Source: Paenibacillus phoenicis (GTDB taxonomy: Bacteria > Bacillota > Bacilli > Paenibacillales > Paenibacillaceae). Taken from it: a stretch of DNA of 64,000 nt. Under the pieces are notes generated by a model. The model did not search any database, was not told the DNA's origin, and saw only the letters and a list, made by a program, of their open reading frames with translations. Position numbers and translations under genes: made by a program. Shown here one piece after another: positions 42,970 through 53,388 of the stretch (positions are counted from its first letter, which is position 1; each line of letters starts with the position of its first letter). The stretch lies in contig NZ_JAYERP010000001.1 in NCBI RefSeq assembly GCF_034718895.1, positions 3,788,501 through 3,852,500 on the forward strand, given 5' to 3'.

Positions 42970-43152
42970 TAACGGACACCAGAGACGCTATTCGCTTGCG
43001 ATTGGACTTCCTCCGATTCTAACGGACTGAGGAGACCTTATTTCGGATAACAGCGGCAATCTGGTCCATTAAAAGGCCACTTAAGGTCACTGGGGTCCGT
43101 TAGATTGGGAAATTGCCGGGAAATGGGCAAATAGAGTCCTTCCAGTCCGTTA
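42970..43152. repeat. Four-site dyad element, copy D (183 bp)
   Basis: Sites TAACGGACACC...GCTATT at 42970 and TAACGGACTGA...CTTATT at 43020 (+51) are answered by the reverse forms ending GTCCGTTA at 43102 (+133) and 43152 (+183). Length and site positions equal those of the elements at 25050 and 25786, but the core is GGAC rather than GCTTG, with matching changes on the opposite arms. It fills the yabT-tilS gap. Confidence 0.85.
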
Positions 43153-43195
43153 CGTTTACGAACTCATTTTTGAGGGAAGGGAGAGGGGGTATCCG

Positions 43196-44653
43196 ATGAA
43201 AGAAACCACACTGTACCGATTAACGGAGCAGGTTCGCCGTTTTGGCAGGCAGGAACAGTTATGGTTGCCCGGAGATGTTATCGTTGTGGCGGTGTCCGGC
43301 GGGGTCGATTCTACGGTGCTGCTGCATATAATGAAGGAAATCGCCGGGGACAAGGCGCTGGGACTCCAACTGATCTGCGCGCACCTGCATCACGGCTTAC
43401 GCGGCGACGAGGCGGATCGGGATGCGGAATTTGTCCGTGAGCTCGCCGAGCGGCTTGGTATCCCCTTTGAATTGGGGTACGCGGATGTGCGTGCTTATAT
43501 GAAGGAAACGGGGCAAAGCCTGGAGCTGGCGGCTCGGGAGAAGCGGTACGAATATTTGCATCAGGTGGCCGAGCGTTATGGGGCATCGTCCATCGCGCTT
43601 GCCCATCATGCCGATGACCAGGCCGAGACGGTGCTGATGCGGCTGCTGCGGGGCAGCGGGCCCTCCGGATTAGCCGGAATGCGACCCAAACGCCGCGAAA
43701 AAAATGTGGAACTTATCCGCCCCTTGCTCCGTATATACAAGACGGATTTGCTCCAGGCGTGCCGCGAATCCGGGCTGGCTTACGTCGAAGACAGCAGCAA
43801 CCTGGATAAAGAGATGACGCGAAATTCGATTCGGCTGGATGTGTTGCCATTTTTAGGGCAATATAATGGTCAGTTGCCGGAATCGCTGAACCGGTTGGCG
43901 GTGCTGACTGCAGCAGAAGACGATTACCTGCATCAGGAAGCGATGAGGTTGTACGCTGAGCTTGTGCGGACGGAGGACGGGATTCTCTCGTTTGAAGCCC
44001 CTCTTTTCTCCGGTTTACATGTTGCTTTACAACGGAGGTTGATTAAACTAATATTAAATTATCTGCCTTTAAGTACGGAGGATCGCGATTTTGTCAAGGT
44101 CGAGGCAATTCGTCAAGGGACGATTCAAGATCGGCCCACGACGTGGAGCTTAGATCTCGGCGGCGGCGTCAAGTGCGTACGCGAATATGACAGGATACGC
44201 TTTATCCCCCCGGCAGTAGAAAGTCGGATTCCTCATTATACATATTTGGTGGAACAATTTCCGGCAGAGGTGCCGATCGAGGGCCTGAGCCAGAGCTTGC
44301 GAATCACGCGGTATGGCGCCGGCAGGGAGCTTCACGTTAAGGCAGAAGGAAATAACGAAGCGAAATTTGATGCGGATGAGCTGGTCTATCCGCTTACCGT
44401 GCGTTCCCGATTACCGGGAGACGTGATGAAAGTTATGGGATTAAACGGCAGCAAAAAGGTAAAAGATATTTTCATCGATGCGAAAATACCGCCATCCCTC
44501 CGCTCCCGCATCCCGATGGTCACGGATGCCGCAGGCCGGATCCTGTGGATTCCCGGCGTTCGCCGTTCCGCAGTTGCTGCGGTGAACCCGCGCACGACCA
44601 CTGTTGTGCATATGGTTCTAACGCCGCGTCCAGATCCGGGGCGCACACCTTGA
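43196..44653 (+). CDS. tilS: tRNA(Ile)-lysidine synthase
   Basis: Converts the wobble cytidine of the AUA-reading tRNA(Ile) to lysidine; essential. The 485-residue protein has the PP-loop VAVSGGVDSTVLLHIM (about 31-46), then LHHGLRGDEADRDAEFV and HHADDQAETVLMRLLRGSG, and the C-terminal substrate-binding domains ending PLTVRSRLPGDVM...KVKDIFIDAKIPPSLR. GGGAGAGGGGG gives a strong ribosome binding site. hpt and ftsH follow as in B. subtilis. Confidence 0.95.
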   Translation: MKETTLYRLTEQVRRFGRQEQLWLPGDVIVVAVSGGVDSTVLLHIMKEIAGDKALGLQLICAHLHHGLRGDEADRDAEFVRELAERLGIPFELGYADVRAYMKETGQSLELAAREKRYEYLHQVAERYGASSIALAHHADDQAETVLMRLLRGSGPSGLAGMRPKRREKNVELIRPLLRIYKTDLLQACRESGLAYVEDSSNLDKEMTRNSIRLDVLPFLGQYNGQLPESLNRLAVLTAAEDDYLHQEAMRLYAELVRTEDGILSFEAPLFSGLHVALQRRLIKLILNYLPLSTEDRDFVKVEAIRQGTIQDRPTTWSLDLGGGVKCVREYDRIRFIPPAVESRIPHYTYLVEQFPAEVPIEGLSQSLRITRYGAGRELHVKAEGNNEAKFDADELVYPLTVRSRLPGDVMKVMGLNGSKKVKDIFIDAKIPPSLRSRIPMVTDAAGRILWIPGVRRSAVAAVNPRTTTVVHMVLTPRPDPGRTP

Positions 44654-44704
44654 GGATTAGCGAAAGATCGGCATTCATAGAATAACGTAGGAGGTTCACT
44701 CATT

Positions 44705-45244
44705 TTGCTAAACGATATCCAGGAAATTTTGATTACGCGGGAACAAATTCAAGAGAAGGTTGCTGAGTTGGGCAAACAGCTGAGTGCGGAATACGAAGGG
44801 CGTAACCCGCTCGTGATCTGTATCTTGAAAGGCGCTTTTATTTTTATGGCCGATCTGGTGAAGGAAATTACGGTACCGATCGAGCTCGACTTTATGGCTG
44901 TCTCCAGTTATGGAGCGGGAACCCGTTCTTCCGGGGAAGTGAAGATCATCAAGGATTTGGATACCTCCGTGGAAGGCCGCGATATCTTGATCGTGGAGGA
45001 CATTATCGATAGCGGGCTGACGCTCAGCTATTTGATTGATGTGCTTGAACGGCGCAAGGTCAAATCGGTTAAAATCGTTACGCTGTTTGACAAACCGGCG
45101 CGGCGTACGGTGGATTTGCAAGCGGACCTGTCAGGGTTCGTTCTTCCGGACGCTTTCGTTGTCGGATACGGTCTGGATTATGCCGAGAAATACCGTAACC
45201 TCCCATTCATCGGAGTTCTGAAGCCGGAGATTTACACCAGTTGA
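44705..45244 (+). CDS. hpt: Hypoxanthine-guanine phosphoribosyltransferase
   Basis: Salvages hypoxanthine and guanine with PRPP; in B. subtilis HprT also interacts with TilS and FtsH. The 179-residue product has the PRPP loop [14 protein letters not shown] (about 98-111) and the family segment [18 protein letters not shown]. The start is TTG 44705, 10 nt after GGAGG. Normal length. Confidence 0.95.
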   Translation: MLNDIQEILITREQIQEKVAELGKQLSAEYEGRNPLVICILKGAFIFMADLVKEITVPIELDFMAVSSYGAGTRSSGEVKIIKDLDTSVEGRDILIVEDIIDSGLTLSYLIDVLERRKVKSVKIVTLFDKPARRTVDLQADLSGFVLPDAFVVGYGLDYAEKYRNLPFIGVLKPEIYTS

Positions 45245-45344
45245 TTTCGTCGTCCGCTTGGACGAAGGACCACCCTTGCCGGAATTTTGAAATGGCGAGA
45301 TTGGCTATGGTAAAATAACTTAAGGTCTTGAGAGGAGGTAGGGG

Positions 45345-47474
45345 ATGAATCGGTTCATCCGGAATTCTGGTTTTTATTTAATACTTTTCTTAGTCGTGGT
45401 GGGCATCGTCCAATTCCTCAATGGCGGACAAGAAGCAACCGTCACCCCTAAGTATTCGGACTTACGTCAGGAACTGAAGGATAATAATGTTGCTGATCTA
45501 ACCGTTAAATTTGACGGTTACGCTTATCTGGTAACCGGTAAGTATAAGGAAGCTGTCGGAAACGACAAGACGAAGAATTTCTCTTTGTATGTGCCTTTTG
45601 ACGAGAATGTCGTTAAAGAGATCATCGCATACAGCGAACAGAACGGTTTTAGTTTAGAATGGAAGAAGATGCAGGGCGAAAGCATCTGGCTCACCTTCCT
45701 AACTTCGATCGTTCCGCTGGCGATCATGTTCATTCTGTTCTTCTTCTTGTTTAATCAAGCGCAGGGCGGCGGCGGCAAAGTGATGAACTTCGGCAAGAGC
45801 CGGGCGCGCCTCTATAATGAAGAGAAGAAGAAAGTTACGTTTGAGGATGTCGCAGGTGCCGATGAAGAGAAGCAGGAGCTTGTCGAAGTCGTTGAGTTTC
45901 TGAAAGATCCGCGGAAGTTCTCGGCCGTGGGGGCAAGAATTCCGAAAGGCGTTCTGCTTGTAGGCCCTCCGGGTACCGGTAAAACCTTGCTTGCCCGCGC
46001 TGTTGCCGGTGAAGCAGGGGTTCCGTTCTTCAGCATTTCCGGTTCTGACTTCGTGGAAATGTTCGTTGGGGTCGGCGCTTCCCGCGTGCGGGATTTGTTC
46101 GAGAACGCGAAGAAGAATGCGCCTTGTATCATCTTTATCGATGAAATTGACGCCGTAGGTCGTCAGCGGGGCGCTGGACTTGGCGGCGGTCATGATGAAC
46201 GCGAACAAACGCTTAACCAATTGCTCGTAGAAATGGACGGCTTCAGCGGCAACGAGGGCATTATCATCATCGCTGCGACGAACCGTGCAGATATTCTGGA
46301 CCCAGCCTTGCTGCGTCCGGGACGTTTTGACCGTCAAATCACGGTGGACCGTCCGGATGTGAAGGGCCGCGAAGCGGTCTTGAAAGTGCATGCGCGCAAC
46401 AAGCCGCTGACTAAAGACGTCAAGTTGGACGTGATCGCGAAGCGTACGACGGGCTTTACCGGCGCTGACCTGGAGAACCTGCTGAACGAAGCGGCCCTCC
46501 TGGCAGCACGGCGGAACCGCAAAGATATTTCCATGACGGAAGTAGACGAAGCGATCGACCGCGTTATTGTCGGTACTGAGAAACGCAGCCGCGTTATCAG
46601 CGACCGCGAGAAGCGCATCGTGGCTTACCACGAAGCGGGCCATACGATTGTGGGTTACTTCTTGGAGCATGCCGACATGGTGCACAAGGTAACGATCATT
46701 CCACGCGGCCGCGCCGGCGGGTATGTCATTATGTTACCGAAGGAAGACCGTATGCTGGCCACGAAGAACGAGCTGCTGGATCGGGTAACCGGTCTGCTTG
46801 GCGGCCGCGTATCCGAGGAGCTGTTTATCGGCGAGATCGGAACCGGCGCATACAGCGACTTCCAGCAAGCGACCAACATCGTGCGCAGCATGATCATTGA
46901 ATACGGGATGAGCGAGAAGCTCGGTCCGATGCAGTTCGGCACATCGCAAGGCCAAGTGTTCCTGGGCCGCGATATCGGGCACGAGCAGAACTACAGTGAT
47001 CAAATCGCTTACGAGATCGATCAGGAAATGCAGCGGTTCATCAACGAATGTTATGAACGTTGTAAGCAGCTGCTGACCGAGCACGCCAAGGAAGTTCACC
47101 TCATTGCGGAAACGCTGCTTGAAGTGGAAACCTTGGAGCTCGAGCAAATCAAGTCGCTGATCGAAACCGGTACGCTGGACGGCTTGAAGAAAGACGGCCA
47201 AGATGGCGGCAGCGGTTCCTCCGAGCCGGGTGAGCCGTCGATCGACAGCGTGGGTGACGTTCGCGTTCGCATTCAAGGCAAAACCGAGGATTCGGCGCCT
47301 GCTGCTCCGGTCGGGGATATCCCAAATGACGTTCCGGGCGGCACCGCCAGCGATCGGACGAACGATCCGGTTGTTGACGCACCGCAAGGTACCGTCAGCG
47401 ATACGCCTGGTCAAGCCGATTCGGCGGACGAAGGCAAGGATCCAAACAATGGTGGCAGCACGCCAACCGTGTAA
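45345..47474 (+). CDS. ftsH: ATP-dependent zinc metalloprotease FtsH
   Basis: Membrane-anchored AAA protease for quality control and sporulation. The 709-residue protein has membrane helices at about 8-25 and 110-130, the AAA module with Walker A GPPGTGKT (about 206) and Walker [12 protein letters not shown], the SRH region, and the zinc site HEAGH (about 427). Beyond about residue 610 comes a 95-residue Gly/Asp/Pro/Ser-rich acidic tail ([15 protein letters not shown]...), longer than in most FtsH proteins. GAGGAGG precedes the ATG. A strong terminator follows. Confidence 0.97.
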   Translation: MNRFIRNSGFYLILFLVVVGIVQFLNGGQEATVTPKYSDLRQELKDNNVADLTVKFDGYAYLVTGKYKEAVGNDKTKNFSLYVPFDENVVKEIIAYSEQNGFSLEWKKMQGESIWLTFLTSIVPLAIMFILFFFLFNQAQGGGGKVMNFGKSRARLYNEEKKKVTFEDVAGADEEKQELVEVVEFLKDPRKFSAVGARIPKGVLLVGPPGTGKTLLARAVAGEAGVPFFSISGSDFVEMFVGVGASRVRDLFENAKKNAPCIIFIDEIDAVGRQRGAGLGGGHDEREQTLNQLLVEMDGFSGNEGIIIIAATNRADILDPALLRPGRFDRQITVDRPDVKGREAVLKVHARNKPLTKDVKLDVIAKRTTGFTGADLENLLNEAALLAARRNRKDISMTEVDEAIDRVIVGTEKRSRVISDREKRIVAYHEAGHTIVGYFLEHADMVHKVTIIPRGRAGGYVIMLPKEDRMLATKNELLDRVTGLLGGRVSEELFIGEIGTGAYSDFQQATNIVRSMIIEYGMSEKLGPMQFGTSQGQVFLGRDIGHEQNYSDQIAYEIDQEMQRFINECYERCKQLLTEHAKEVHLIAETLLEVETLELEQIKSLIETGTLDGLKKDGQDGGSGSSEPGEPSIDSVGDVRVRIQGKTEDSAPAAPVGDIPNDVPGGTASDRTNDPVVDAPQGTVSDTPGQADSADEGKDPNNGGSTPTV

Positions 47475-47492
47475 CCATACCAGCAAAGACCT

Positions 47493-47526
47493 AATCCGGG
47501 AAACCTCAAGTTTCCCGGATTTTTTT
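47493..47526 (+). terminator. Terminator after ftsH
   Basis: AATCCGGGAAA and TTTCCCGGATT form an 11-bp perfect stem, followed by T. Confidence 0.95.
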
Positions 47527-47527
47527 A

Positions 47528-47637
47528 GATATCAGAAAGTATAAACTTCGGGGGATCGGCATCCTGATATCGCAAGGAAAACTTCCGCTAAACGCGGTCT
47601 GGCTACATTGAATGTACGTCGATAGACGTTTTTCTTA
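47528..47637 (+). repeat. 108-bp hairpin-rich repeat, copy 1
   Basis: Begins GATATCAG and returns CTGATATC 29 nt later, then has CCGC-TAAAC-GCGG and a GTCTGGCTACATT...GATAGAC stem ending in GTTTTTCTTA. Two further copies lie at 63311 and 63421. The last stem plus T-run looks like a terminator. Confidence 0.9.
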
Positions 47638-47645
47638 CGTTCAGA

Positions 47646-47821
47646 TGTATGCGAAAAATCGAATACAGTTTGGCGGATCTGGTGATTTTAACGGAATCTA
47701 TATGAAATTTCGTATATATTTGCACCATAAGCTGAGGTATACCTAAATTCTGTATGAAAAACCGAATAGAATCCGGGAATATTGGCGTAAGCCGTATTTT
47801 GTATACGAAAAATCGAATACA
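47646..47821. repeat. Three small hairpins TGTAT-n-CGAAAAATCG-n-ATACA
   Basis: Near-identical 20-22-bp dyads at 47646-47667, 47751-47770 (diverged) and 47800-47821 share the form TGTATACGAAAAATCGAATA plus CA. They lie in the AT-rich ftsH-nadA gap. No gene is visible in 47475-48142. Confidence 0.6.
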
Positions 47822-47954
47822 TTGATGGGGACGAGAAATCAAAGGTCTTTTTCTTAAAATTTTAGTTATTCCTGAACGCGCGTATCCCCTCGTTAATCCT
47901 TATTTTTCCTGCATTATCAAAGGCTATTGGGGCTATACGCACCCGGACGGCGCA

Positions 47955-48005
47955 TTGACAGTGCCTTTCACCTTGTGTAAATTAGTTGGTAAACACCGTG
48001 TGAAA
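47955..48005 (+). promoter_or_regulatory. nadABC promoter with overlapping dyad
   Basis: TTGACA (47955-47960), 17 nt, TAAATT (47978-47983) form a sigma-A promoter. An imperfect dyad, TTTCACCTTGTGTAAA (47966-47981) against TAAACACCGTGTGAAA (47990-48005), covers the -10 and start site, as expected for a repressor. The NAD-biosynthesis repressor NiaR/NadR is the obvious candidate, by gene context only. Confidence 0.55.
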
Positions 48006-48142
48006 TTTAATACGTTCTTGCCGTTTCACGCAGGATTGTCATACAACGCAGCAAGAATCCCGGACGACGCGAAGAGATAGAGAGCCAGGATGGGGTTAAT
48101 ACAGCAACAGACGATACATGAGCTTATGGGGGAGGAATTCAA

Positions 48143-49081
48143 GTGGAGGCTCTAGCGCTTGAGCGTAAAGCCGAAATGAACCGCGAATTGCGGGAAAGAC
48201 TGGTTCAGCTCAAGAAAGAACGCAATGCCATCATACTGGCGCATTATTATCAGCGGGATGAAATTCAAGAGGTAGCGGATTTCCGGGGCGATTCTTTTTT
48301 GCTCGCTCAGAAGGCCGCTTCGACGGATGCGGATACGATCGTGTTCTGCGGCGTGCATTTCATGGGCGAAAGCGCTAAGATTTTGGCGCCGAACAAGACG
48401 GTGCTTATTCCTGACGAACGTGCGGGCTGCCCAATGGCCGATATGGTGAACGTCGAAGGCTTGCGCAAGCTAAAGGCTCAACACCCGAACGCCAAAGTGG
48501 TGACCTATATTAACTCTTCCGCAGAAATTAAAGCGGAAACGGACATCTGCTGCACCTCCTCCAATGCGGTGAAGGTAATTAACTCCGTGGATGCGGACGA
48601 AATTATCTGGGTGCCGGATAAGAACCTTGGCCATTACGTGCAGCAACATACTGACAAGAAGCTGATTATTTGGGAAGGCTACTGCAACACGCATGATATG
48701 CTGACCGTGAAAGACGTCGTTGAGATGAAAGCGAAATATCCCAACGCCGAGTTTGTCGTGCATCCGGAATGCCGTCCGGAAGTGGTGGCGATGGGCGATT
48801 TCGTGGGAAGCACCACGGCGATCATCGATTACTGCAAAAATTCCTCCGCGAAGGAGTTTATCGTGGGCACGGAGGATGGAACGGGGTATCAGCTGCGTAA
48901 AGACAGCCCGGACAAAACGTTCCATTTTGCCACGAAATATCTGGTATGCCCGAACATGAAAGTCAATAACCTGAAGAAACTGGTGAAATGCCTGGAAACG
49001 ATGCAACCGCAAATTTACGTACCACCCGTCGTTGCCGACAAAGCCAGATTATCCTTAGAGCGCATGTTACAAGTTAAGTAG
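48143..49081 (+). CDS. nadA: Quinolinate synthase
   Basis: Condenses iminoaspartate with dihydroxyacetone phosphate to quinolinate in NAD synthesis. The 312-residue protein keeps the three [4Fe-4S] ligands in the ICCTSSNA, VHPECRPEV and LVCPNMK segments, and the AHYYQRDEIQEVADF N-terminal motif. The start is GTG 48143 after GGGGGAGG. It leads nadA-nadB-nadC, whereas B. subtilis has nadBCA elsewhere. Confidence 0.96.
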   Translation: MEALALERKAEMNRELRERLVQLKKERNAIILAHYYQRDEIQEVADFRGDSFLLAQKAASTDADTIVFCGVHFMGESAKILAPNKTVLIPDERAGCPMADMVNVEGLRKLKAQHPNAKVVTYINSSAEIKAETDICCTSSNAVKVINSVDADEIIWVPDKNLGHYVQQHTDKKLIIWEGYCNTHDMLTVKDVVEMKAKYPNAEFVVHPECRPEVVAMGDFVGSTTAIIDYCKNSSAKEFIVGTEDGTGYQLRKDSPDKTFHFATKYLVCPNMKVNNLKKLVKCLETMQPQIYVPPVVADKARLSLERMLQVK

Positions 49082-49117
49082 CATGCGCTACTCTCTTGTT
49101 CAAGATAGGTGACGAAC

Positions 49118-50734
49118 GTGATTCCACAATATTTGGTTGATTTTGAGGCAAGCCGATTGACGGTCGTGGATACGGATGTGATTGTGATCGGTTCGGGGAT
49201 TGCTGGTCTTTTTACCGCTATCAAAGCAAGTGAAAAGAATCGCGTAATCCTAGTCACGAAGAAATCCATGCTGGAAAGCAATACCCGGTATGCGCAGGGC
49301 GGGATTGCCGCCGTGATCTCTGAGGACGATTCCCCGGCCTATCACCGTCAGGATACGCTGCTGGCCGGCGCGGGATTATGCTCCTCCAAAGCGGTTGACA
49401 TTCTCGTAAATGAAGGGCCGGAAGGCGTCAGAGAACTGATGAAGCTGGGCACGGCCTTTGATCTGGAAAACGGGGAGCTGGCTCTGACGAAAGAGGGAGC
49501 GCATAGCCATCGCCGCATCTTGCATGCGCATGGGGACGCGACGGGGTATGAGATCGTGCGAGCCCTGTCCGAGCAGGCGGACGCCCATCCTAACATCGAG
49601 GTTTGGGACAATCATTATGTGATCGATTTGATTACGGAGGAGAACGAATGCCTGGGGGCGCTTGTGCAGCGGCCTGACGGGCAGCGTGTGTTCTTGCGCG
49701 GAAATGCTACGATTTTATGCTCCGGCGGAGCCGGGCAGCTGTACCGCTATACGACCAATCCCGAGGTAGCCACGGGGGACGGTGTTGCTATCGCTTACCG
49801 GGCAGGAGCGGTGCTGCGTGATATGGAGTTTATTCAATTTCATCCCACTTCGTTATGTTACCCGGGCGCCCCGCGGTTTCTCATTTCCGAGGCAGTTCGC
49901 GGCGAAGGGGCCGTGCTGCGGAATATTAAAGGCGAGCGGTTCATGAGCAAATACCATGAGCTGCTGGAGCTGGCGCCGCGGGATATCGTAGCGCGGGCGA
50001 TCGTGAGCGAGATGGAAGCGGCGGGGGCAAGTATCGTTTATCTCGATATCACGCATGAAGATCCGGAGAAGATCAAGGCCCGTTTTCCAACGATTTACGA
50101 AACCTGCCTGCGTTATGGGCTCGATTTAACAAGTGACTGGATTCCGGTCGCTCCGGCAGCGCATTATATGATGGGAGGCGTTCGCGTCAACCATTATGGC
50201 GAGACGAGCGTGCAACGGTTGTTCGCCTGCGGTGAGGTTTCGTCGACCGGCGTACACGGCGCCAATCGGCTCGCCAGCAACTCGTTGTCGGAAGCGATTG
50301 TGTTCGGCCGCCGGATTATCCAGCGGATTCAGGAGCTGCCGCCGCGCACTCGAACGGGCGAGACGGTTGCTTACCATGGCGGCCGCATGGCGCCTGCTCC
50401 GTTCTCTCTGGTGGAACGCCGCCTCGACCTGCAGAAGACGATGGTGCGCCGCATTGGCCTGCGCCGCACGGCAGAGGGGCTTGCCAAGGGCATCGAGGAG
50501 CTGGAGAATCACAAGGCGATTTTTAGTCAGGCGCTGCATACCCGTGACCAATGGGAGTATGCCAATATGTTGACCTGCGCGCTACTGCTGGCCAAAGCGG
50601 CGCTGGCCCGCGAGGAGAGCCGGGGCGGACATTACCGCGAGGACTTCCCGGAACGCAATGACGCGAAGTGGCGCAAGCATTTGTTGTGGCAGCGGGATCA
50701 AGGAATGTTGGAGGAAATTAGCGATGATGTTTAA
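49118..50734 (+). CDS. nadB: L-aspartate oxidase
   Basis: FAD enzyme that oxidises aspartate to iminoaspartate for NadA. The 538-residue product has the dinucleotide motif DVIVIGSGIAGLFTA (about 16-30), HGANRLASNSLSEA near 385, and the succinate-dehydrogenase-like capping and C-terminal helical domains. AGGTGA upstream suits GTG 49118 better than the in-frame GTG 49109. It overlaps nadC by 11 bp. It and AspA both use aspartate, so the two compete for the same pool. Confidence 0.94.
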   Translation: MIPQYLVDFEASRLTVVDTDVIVIGSGIAGLFTAIKASEKNRVILVTKKSMLESNTRYAQGGIAAVISEDDSPAYHRQDTLLAGAGLCSSKAVDILVNEGPEGVRELMKLGTAFDLENGELALTKEGAHSHRRILHAHGDATGYEIVRALSEQADAHPNIEVWDNHYVIDLITEENECLGALVQRPDGQRVFLRGNATILCSGGAGQLYRYTTNPEVATGDGVAIAYRAGAVLRDMEFIQFHPTSLCYPGAPRFLISEAVRGEGAVLRNIKGERFMSKYHELLELAPRDIVARAIVSEMEAAGASIVYLDITHEDPEKIKARFPTIYETCLRYGLDLTSDWIPVAPAAHYMMGGVRVNHYGETSVQRLFACGEVSSTGVHGANRLASNSLSEAIVFGRRIIQRIQELPPRTRTGETVAYHGGRMAPAPFSLVERRLDLQKTMVRRIGLRRTAEGLAKGIEELENHKAIFSQALHTRDQWEYANMLTCALLLAKAALAREESRGGHYREDFPERNDAKWRKHLLWQRDQGMLEEISDDV

Positions 50735-51590
50735 TGGATATCATGAAGGGCTCGTGGAGTCCATCCGCGGCTGGCTGAAGGAGGACGTAGGCTCCGGGGA
50801 CGTGACGACCGCCGTCACGATCCCTGCCGGCCATGAATCCAAAGGGATCATTCACGCCAAGCAGGGCGGCATCGTTGCCGGAATGCCGGTGGCTCAGCTC
50901 GTCTTTGAGATCGTGGACCCGAGCCTGACGTTTACGCCGCACGTGAAGGACGGCGAACGCATCGAGAAAGGTACGATTCTGGCTGAAGTCGAAGGAAGCA
51001 CGCATAGCATATTAATCGGGGAGCGGTTAGCGCTGAATTTGCTGCAGCGTCTGTCCGGTATCGCTACGCGGACGAACATGTTCGTCGAGGCGCTTGGCGG
51101 CCTGCCAACCCGCTTGGTGGACACGCGCAAGACGACGCCGGGACATCGGATGCTGGAGAAGTATGCTGTCCGCACCGGCGGAGGTTCGAATCACCGCTTC
51201 GGGTTGTATGACGCGGTGATGATCAAGGATAATCATATCAAAGGGGCCGGGGGGATCACCCAAGCGGTCAGCCGCGCCCGCGCTCAGATTCCGCACACGA
51301 TGACCATTGAGGTGGAGACGGAAAACCTGGAGCAGGTCGAGGAAGCGCTGCAAGCTGGAGCGGATATCATTATGCTTGACAACATGGCGCCCGATCTGAT
51401 GAAGGAAGCGGTGCGCCGAATCAAGGCGAAAGCGCCGCATGTGACGGTGGAAGCGTCGGGCAACGTGTCGCTGGAAACGATCCGCGGCATTGCTGAGAGC
51501 GGCGTAGACGTCATTTCCGTGGGACGGTTGACGTATTCTTTTGAAAGCCTGGATATCAGTTTGGACCTGAACGGCAAAAAGGAGGCTTAA
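50724..51590 (+). CDS. nadC: Nicotinate-nucleotide pyrophosphorylase (carboxylating)
   Basis: Converts quinolinate and PRPP to nicotinate mononucleotide. The 288-residue product shows [11 protein letters not shown] near the start and the active-site segment [26 protein letters not shown]. The frame is open to 50658 inside nadB; GGAGG at 50709-50713 places the start at ATG 50724. Confidence 0.95.
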   Translation: MMFNGYHEGLVESIRGWLKEDVGSGDVTTAVTIPAGHESKGIIHAKQGGIVAGMPVAQLVFEIVDPSLTFTPHVKDGERIEKGTILAEVEGSTHSILIGERLALNLLQRLSGIATRTNMFVEALGGLPTRLVDTRKTTPGHRMLEKYAVRTGGGSNHRFGLYDAVMIKDNHIKGAGGITQAVSRARAQIPHTMTIEVETENLEQVEEALQAGADIIMLDNMAPDLMKEAVRRIKAKAPHVTVEASGNVSLETIRGIAESGVDVISVGRLTYSFESLDISLDLNGKKEA

Positions 51591-51597
51591 CAGGCGC

Positions 51598-52362
51598 ATG
51601 TTCCTTGTAGTCGATGTAGGCAATACGAATATCGTGCTGGGGATTTACCGGGGCAAGGAATTGCTCCATCATTTCCGCATCAGCACGAACCGTCAAGCCA
51701 CGGTGGACGAGTACGGCGTATTGATCCATAATCTGTTTGATATGGTGGGCATCCGGGCAAGTGAGATGGAAGGCGTGATCATCTCTTCGGTTGTTCCGCC
51801 GTTAATGCACGTGCTGGAAGAGCTGTGCGATAAATATTTGCATCACAAGCCGCTGGTCGTGGGTCCGGGCATCAAAACCGGGCTAAACCTGCGCTACGAA
51901 AATCCACGCGAGGTTGGTGCCGACCGGATCGTCAACGCGGTGGCTGCCATCGAGAAATACGGCGGGCCGCTGGTGGTTGTTGACTTCGGCACAGCCACTA
52001 CGTTTGACTGTATCGATGCTGCGGGCAATTACCTTGGCGGCGCGATTGTGCCGGGGATCGGCATCTCGACCGAAGCGTTGTATCAGCGCGCTTCCAAACT
52101 GCCGCGTATCGAGCTGGAGAAGCCGAAGAAGGTGATCGGCCGCAACACGGTGCATGCGATGCAGGCGGGGATTATTTTTGGCTATGCCGGCCAGGTTGAT
52201 GGCATTGTTGAGCGGATTGCCCGGGAGATGGGCGCGAAACCAAAGGTTATTGCCACCGGAGGGTTAGCCGAGCTGATCGCCAGCGAAACGCGCACCATCG
52301 AGGAGGTTAACTCGCAATTGACTTTGGAGGGCCTTCGAATTATTTACGAGCGCAATCAATAA
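51598..52362 (+). CDS. coaX: Type III pantothenate kinase
   Basis: First step of CoA synthesis, of the ASKHA-fold CoaX type. The 254-residue protein starts [19 protein letters not shown] (phosphate loop) and has [11 protein letters not shown] and [14 protein letters not shown]. It follows nadC by 7 bp, so it is probably co-transcribed. Position before hslO is conserved. Confidence 0.95.
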   Translation: MFLVVDVGNTNIVLGIYRGKELLHHFRISTNRQATVDEYGVLIHNLFDMVGIRASEMEGVIISSVVPPLMHVLEELCDKYLHHKPLVVGPGIKTGLNLRYENPREVGADRIVNAVAAIEKYGGPLVVVDFGTATTFDCIDAAGNYLGGAIVPGIGISTEALYQRASKLPRIELEKPKKVIGRNTVHAMQAGIIFGYAGQVDGIVERIAREMGAKPKVIATGGLAELIASETRTIEEVNSQLTLEGLRIIYERNQ

Positions 52363-52434
52363 TGCGGATAATAGATCATGGGAAGAATAAGGGTTTGATT
52401 GACCTTTAAGGGATGAAAGGAGGTCCTTCGCAAC

Positions 52435-53325
52435 ATGGACCAAAACAATAAGCAAGACCGGTTAATCCGCGGGATCGCCATGGGCGGGAAAGTGCGCGCC
52501 TTCGCGGTGCGGACGACCCAGCTGGTGGAGGAACTGCGCCGCCGGCATGATACCTATCCGACGGCAACCGCAGCTTTGGGGCGGACGGTGACCGCTGCTG
52601 CCATGATGGGTGCGATGCTCAAGGGCGAGGATAAGCTGACCGTTCAGGTGAAGGGCGACGGACCGATCGGACAAATCATTGCCGATGCGAACGCCAAGGG
52701 CGAAGTGCGCGGCTACGTCAAGAACCCGCATGTCCATTTGCCAAGCAACAGCCAAGGGAAACTGGACGTGCGCGGGGCAGTCGGCACCGAAGGGTTTATC
52801 CATGTCACGAAGGATTTGGGGCTCAAGGAGCCTTATCGCGGGAGCGTACCGCTGATTTCCGGTGAACTGGGCGAGGATTTCACCTATTATTTTGCCGTAT
52901 CGGAGCAAACTCCATCCGCTGTTGGACTCGGTGTCTTGGTGGACGTGGATAACTCGGTGATCGTGGCCGGCGGCTTTATCATTCAACTGCTGCCAGGCTT
53001 AAGCGATTCGGAGATTGATTCGATCGAAAAGGCTATTGGACAGCTTCCGCCGGTTACGGCTTTGCTTGACCAAGGGCTGGAGCTGGACGAAATGCTTCGT
53101 TGGATTGTGAAGGATGTGCAGGTTCTGGAGGAGATGGACATCGTATTCTCCTGCAACTGTTCCCGGGAACGGGTTGAACGCACGTTGATCAGCTTGGGCA
53201 AGCAGGAGCTGGAGGAGCTGCGGGATGAAGGAAAAAAGACGGAGGTTGTGTGCGATTTCTGCAATGAGCCGTACTTGTTTACGCCGGAGGAAATCGACCA
53301 GTTGATCGCCAAAACCGAGAAATAA
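52435..53325 (+). CDS. hslO: Redox-regulated chaperone Hsp33
   Basis: Holdase activated by disulfide formation under oxidative stress. The 296-residue protein ends with the zinc-binding redox switch FSCNCSRERV (CxC) and VCDFCNEPY (CxxC). The N-terminal domain has the family segments TVTAAAMMGAMLKGEDKLTVQVKGDGPIG. AAGGAGG precedes the ATG. In B. subtilis a PrsA-like gene lies between hslO and cysK; here only a terminator and leader do. Confidence 0.95.
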   Translation: MDQNNKQDRLIRGIAMGGKVRAFAVRTTQLVEELRRRHDTYPTATAALGRTVTAAAMMGAMLKGEDKLTVQVKGDGPIGQIIADANAKGEVRGYVKNPHVHLPSNSQGKLDVRGAVGTEGFIHVTKDLGLKEPYRGSVPLISGELGEDFTYYFAVSEQTPSAVGLGVLVDVDNSVIVAGGFIIQLLPGLSDSEIDSIEKAIGQLPPVTALLDQGLELDEMLRWIVKDVQVLEEMDIVFSCNCSRERVERTLISLGKQELEELRDEGKKTEVVCDFCNEPYLFTPEEIDQLIAKTEK

Positions 53326-53388
53326 GATTGCCAAGAGAAAAATATATACTGGGAGCCTGTATCCCTTAACCCGCTGGGTAGGTCCAAG

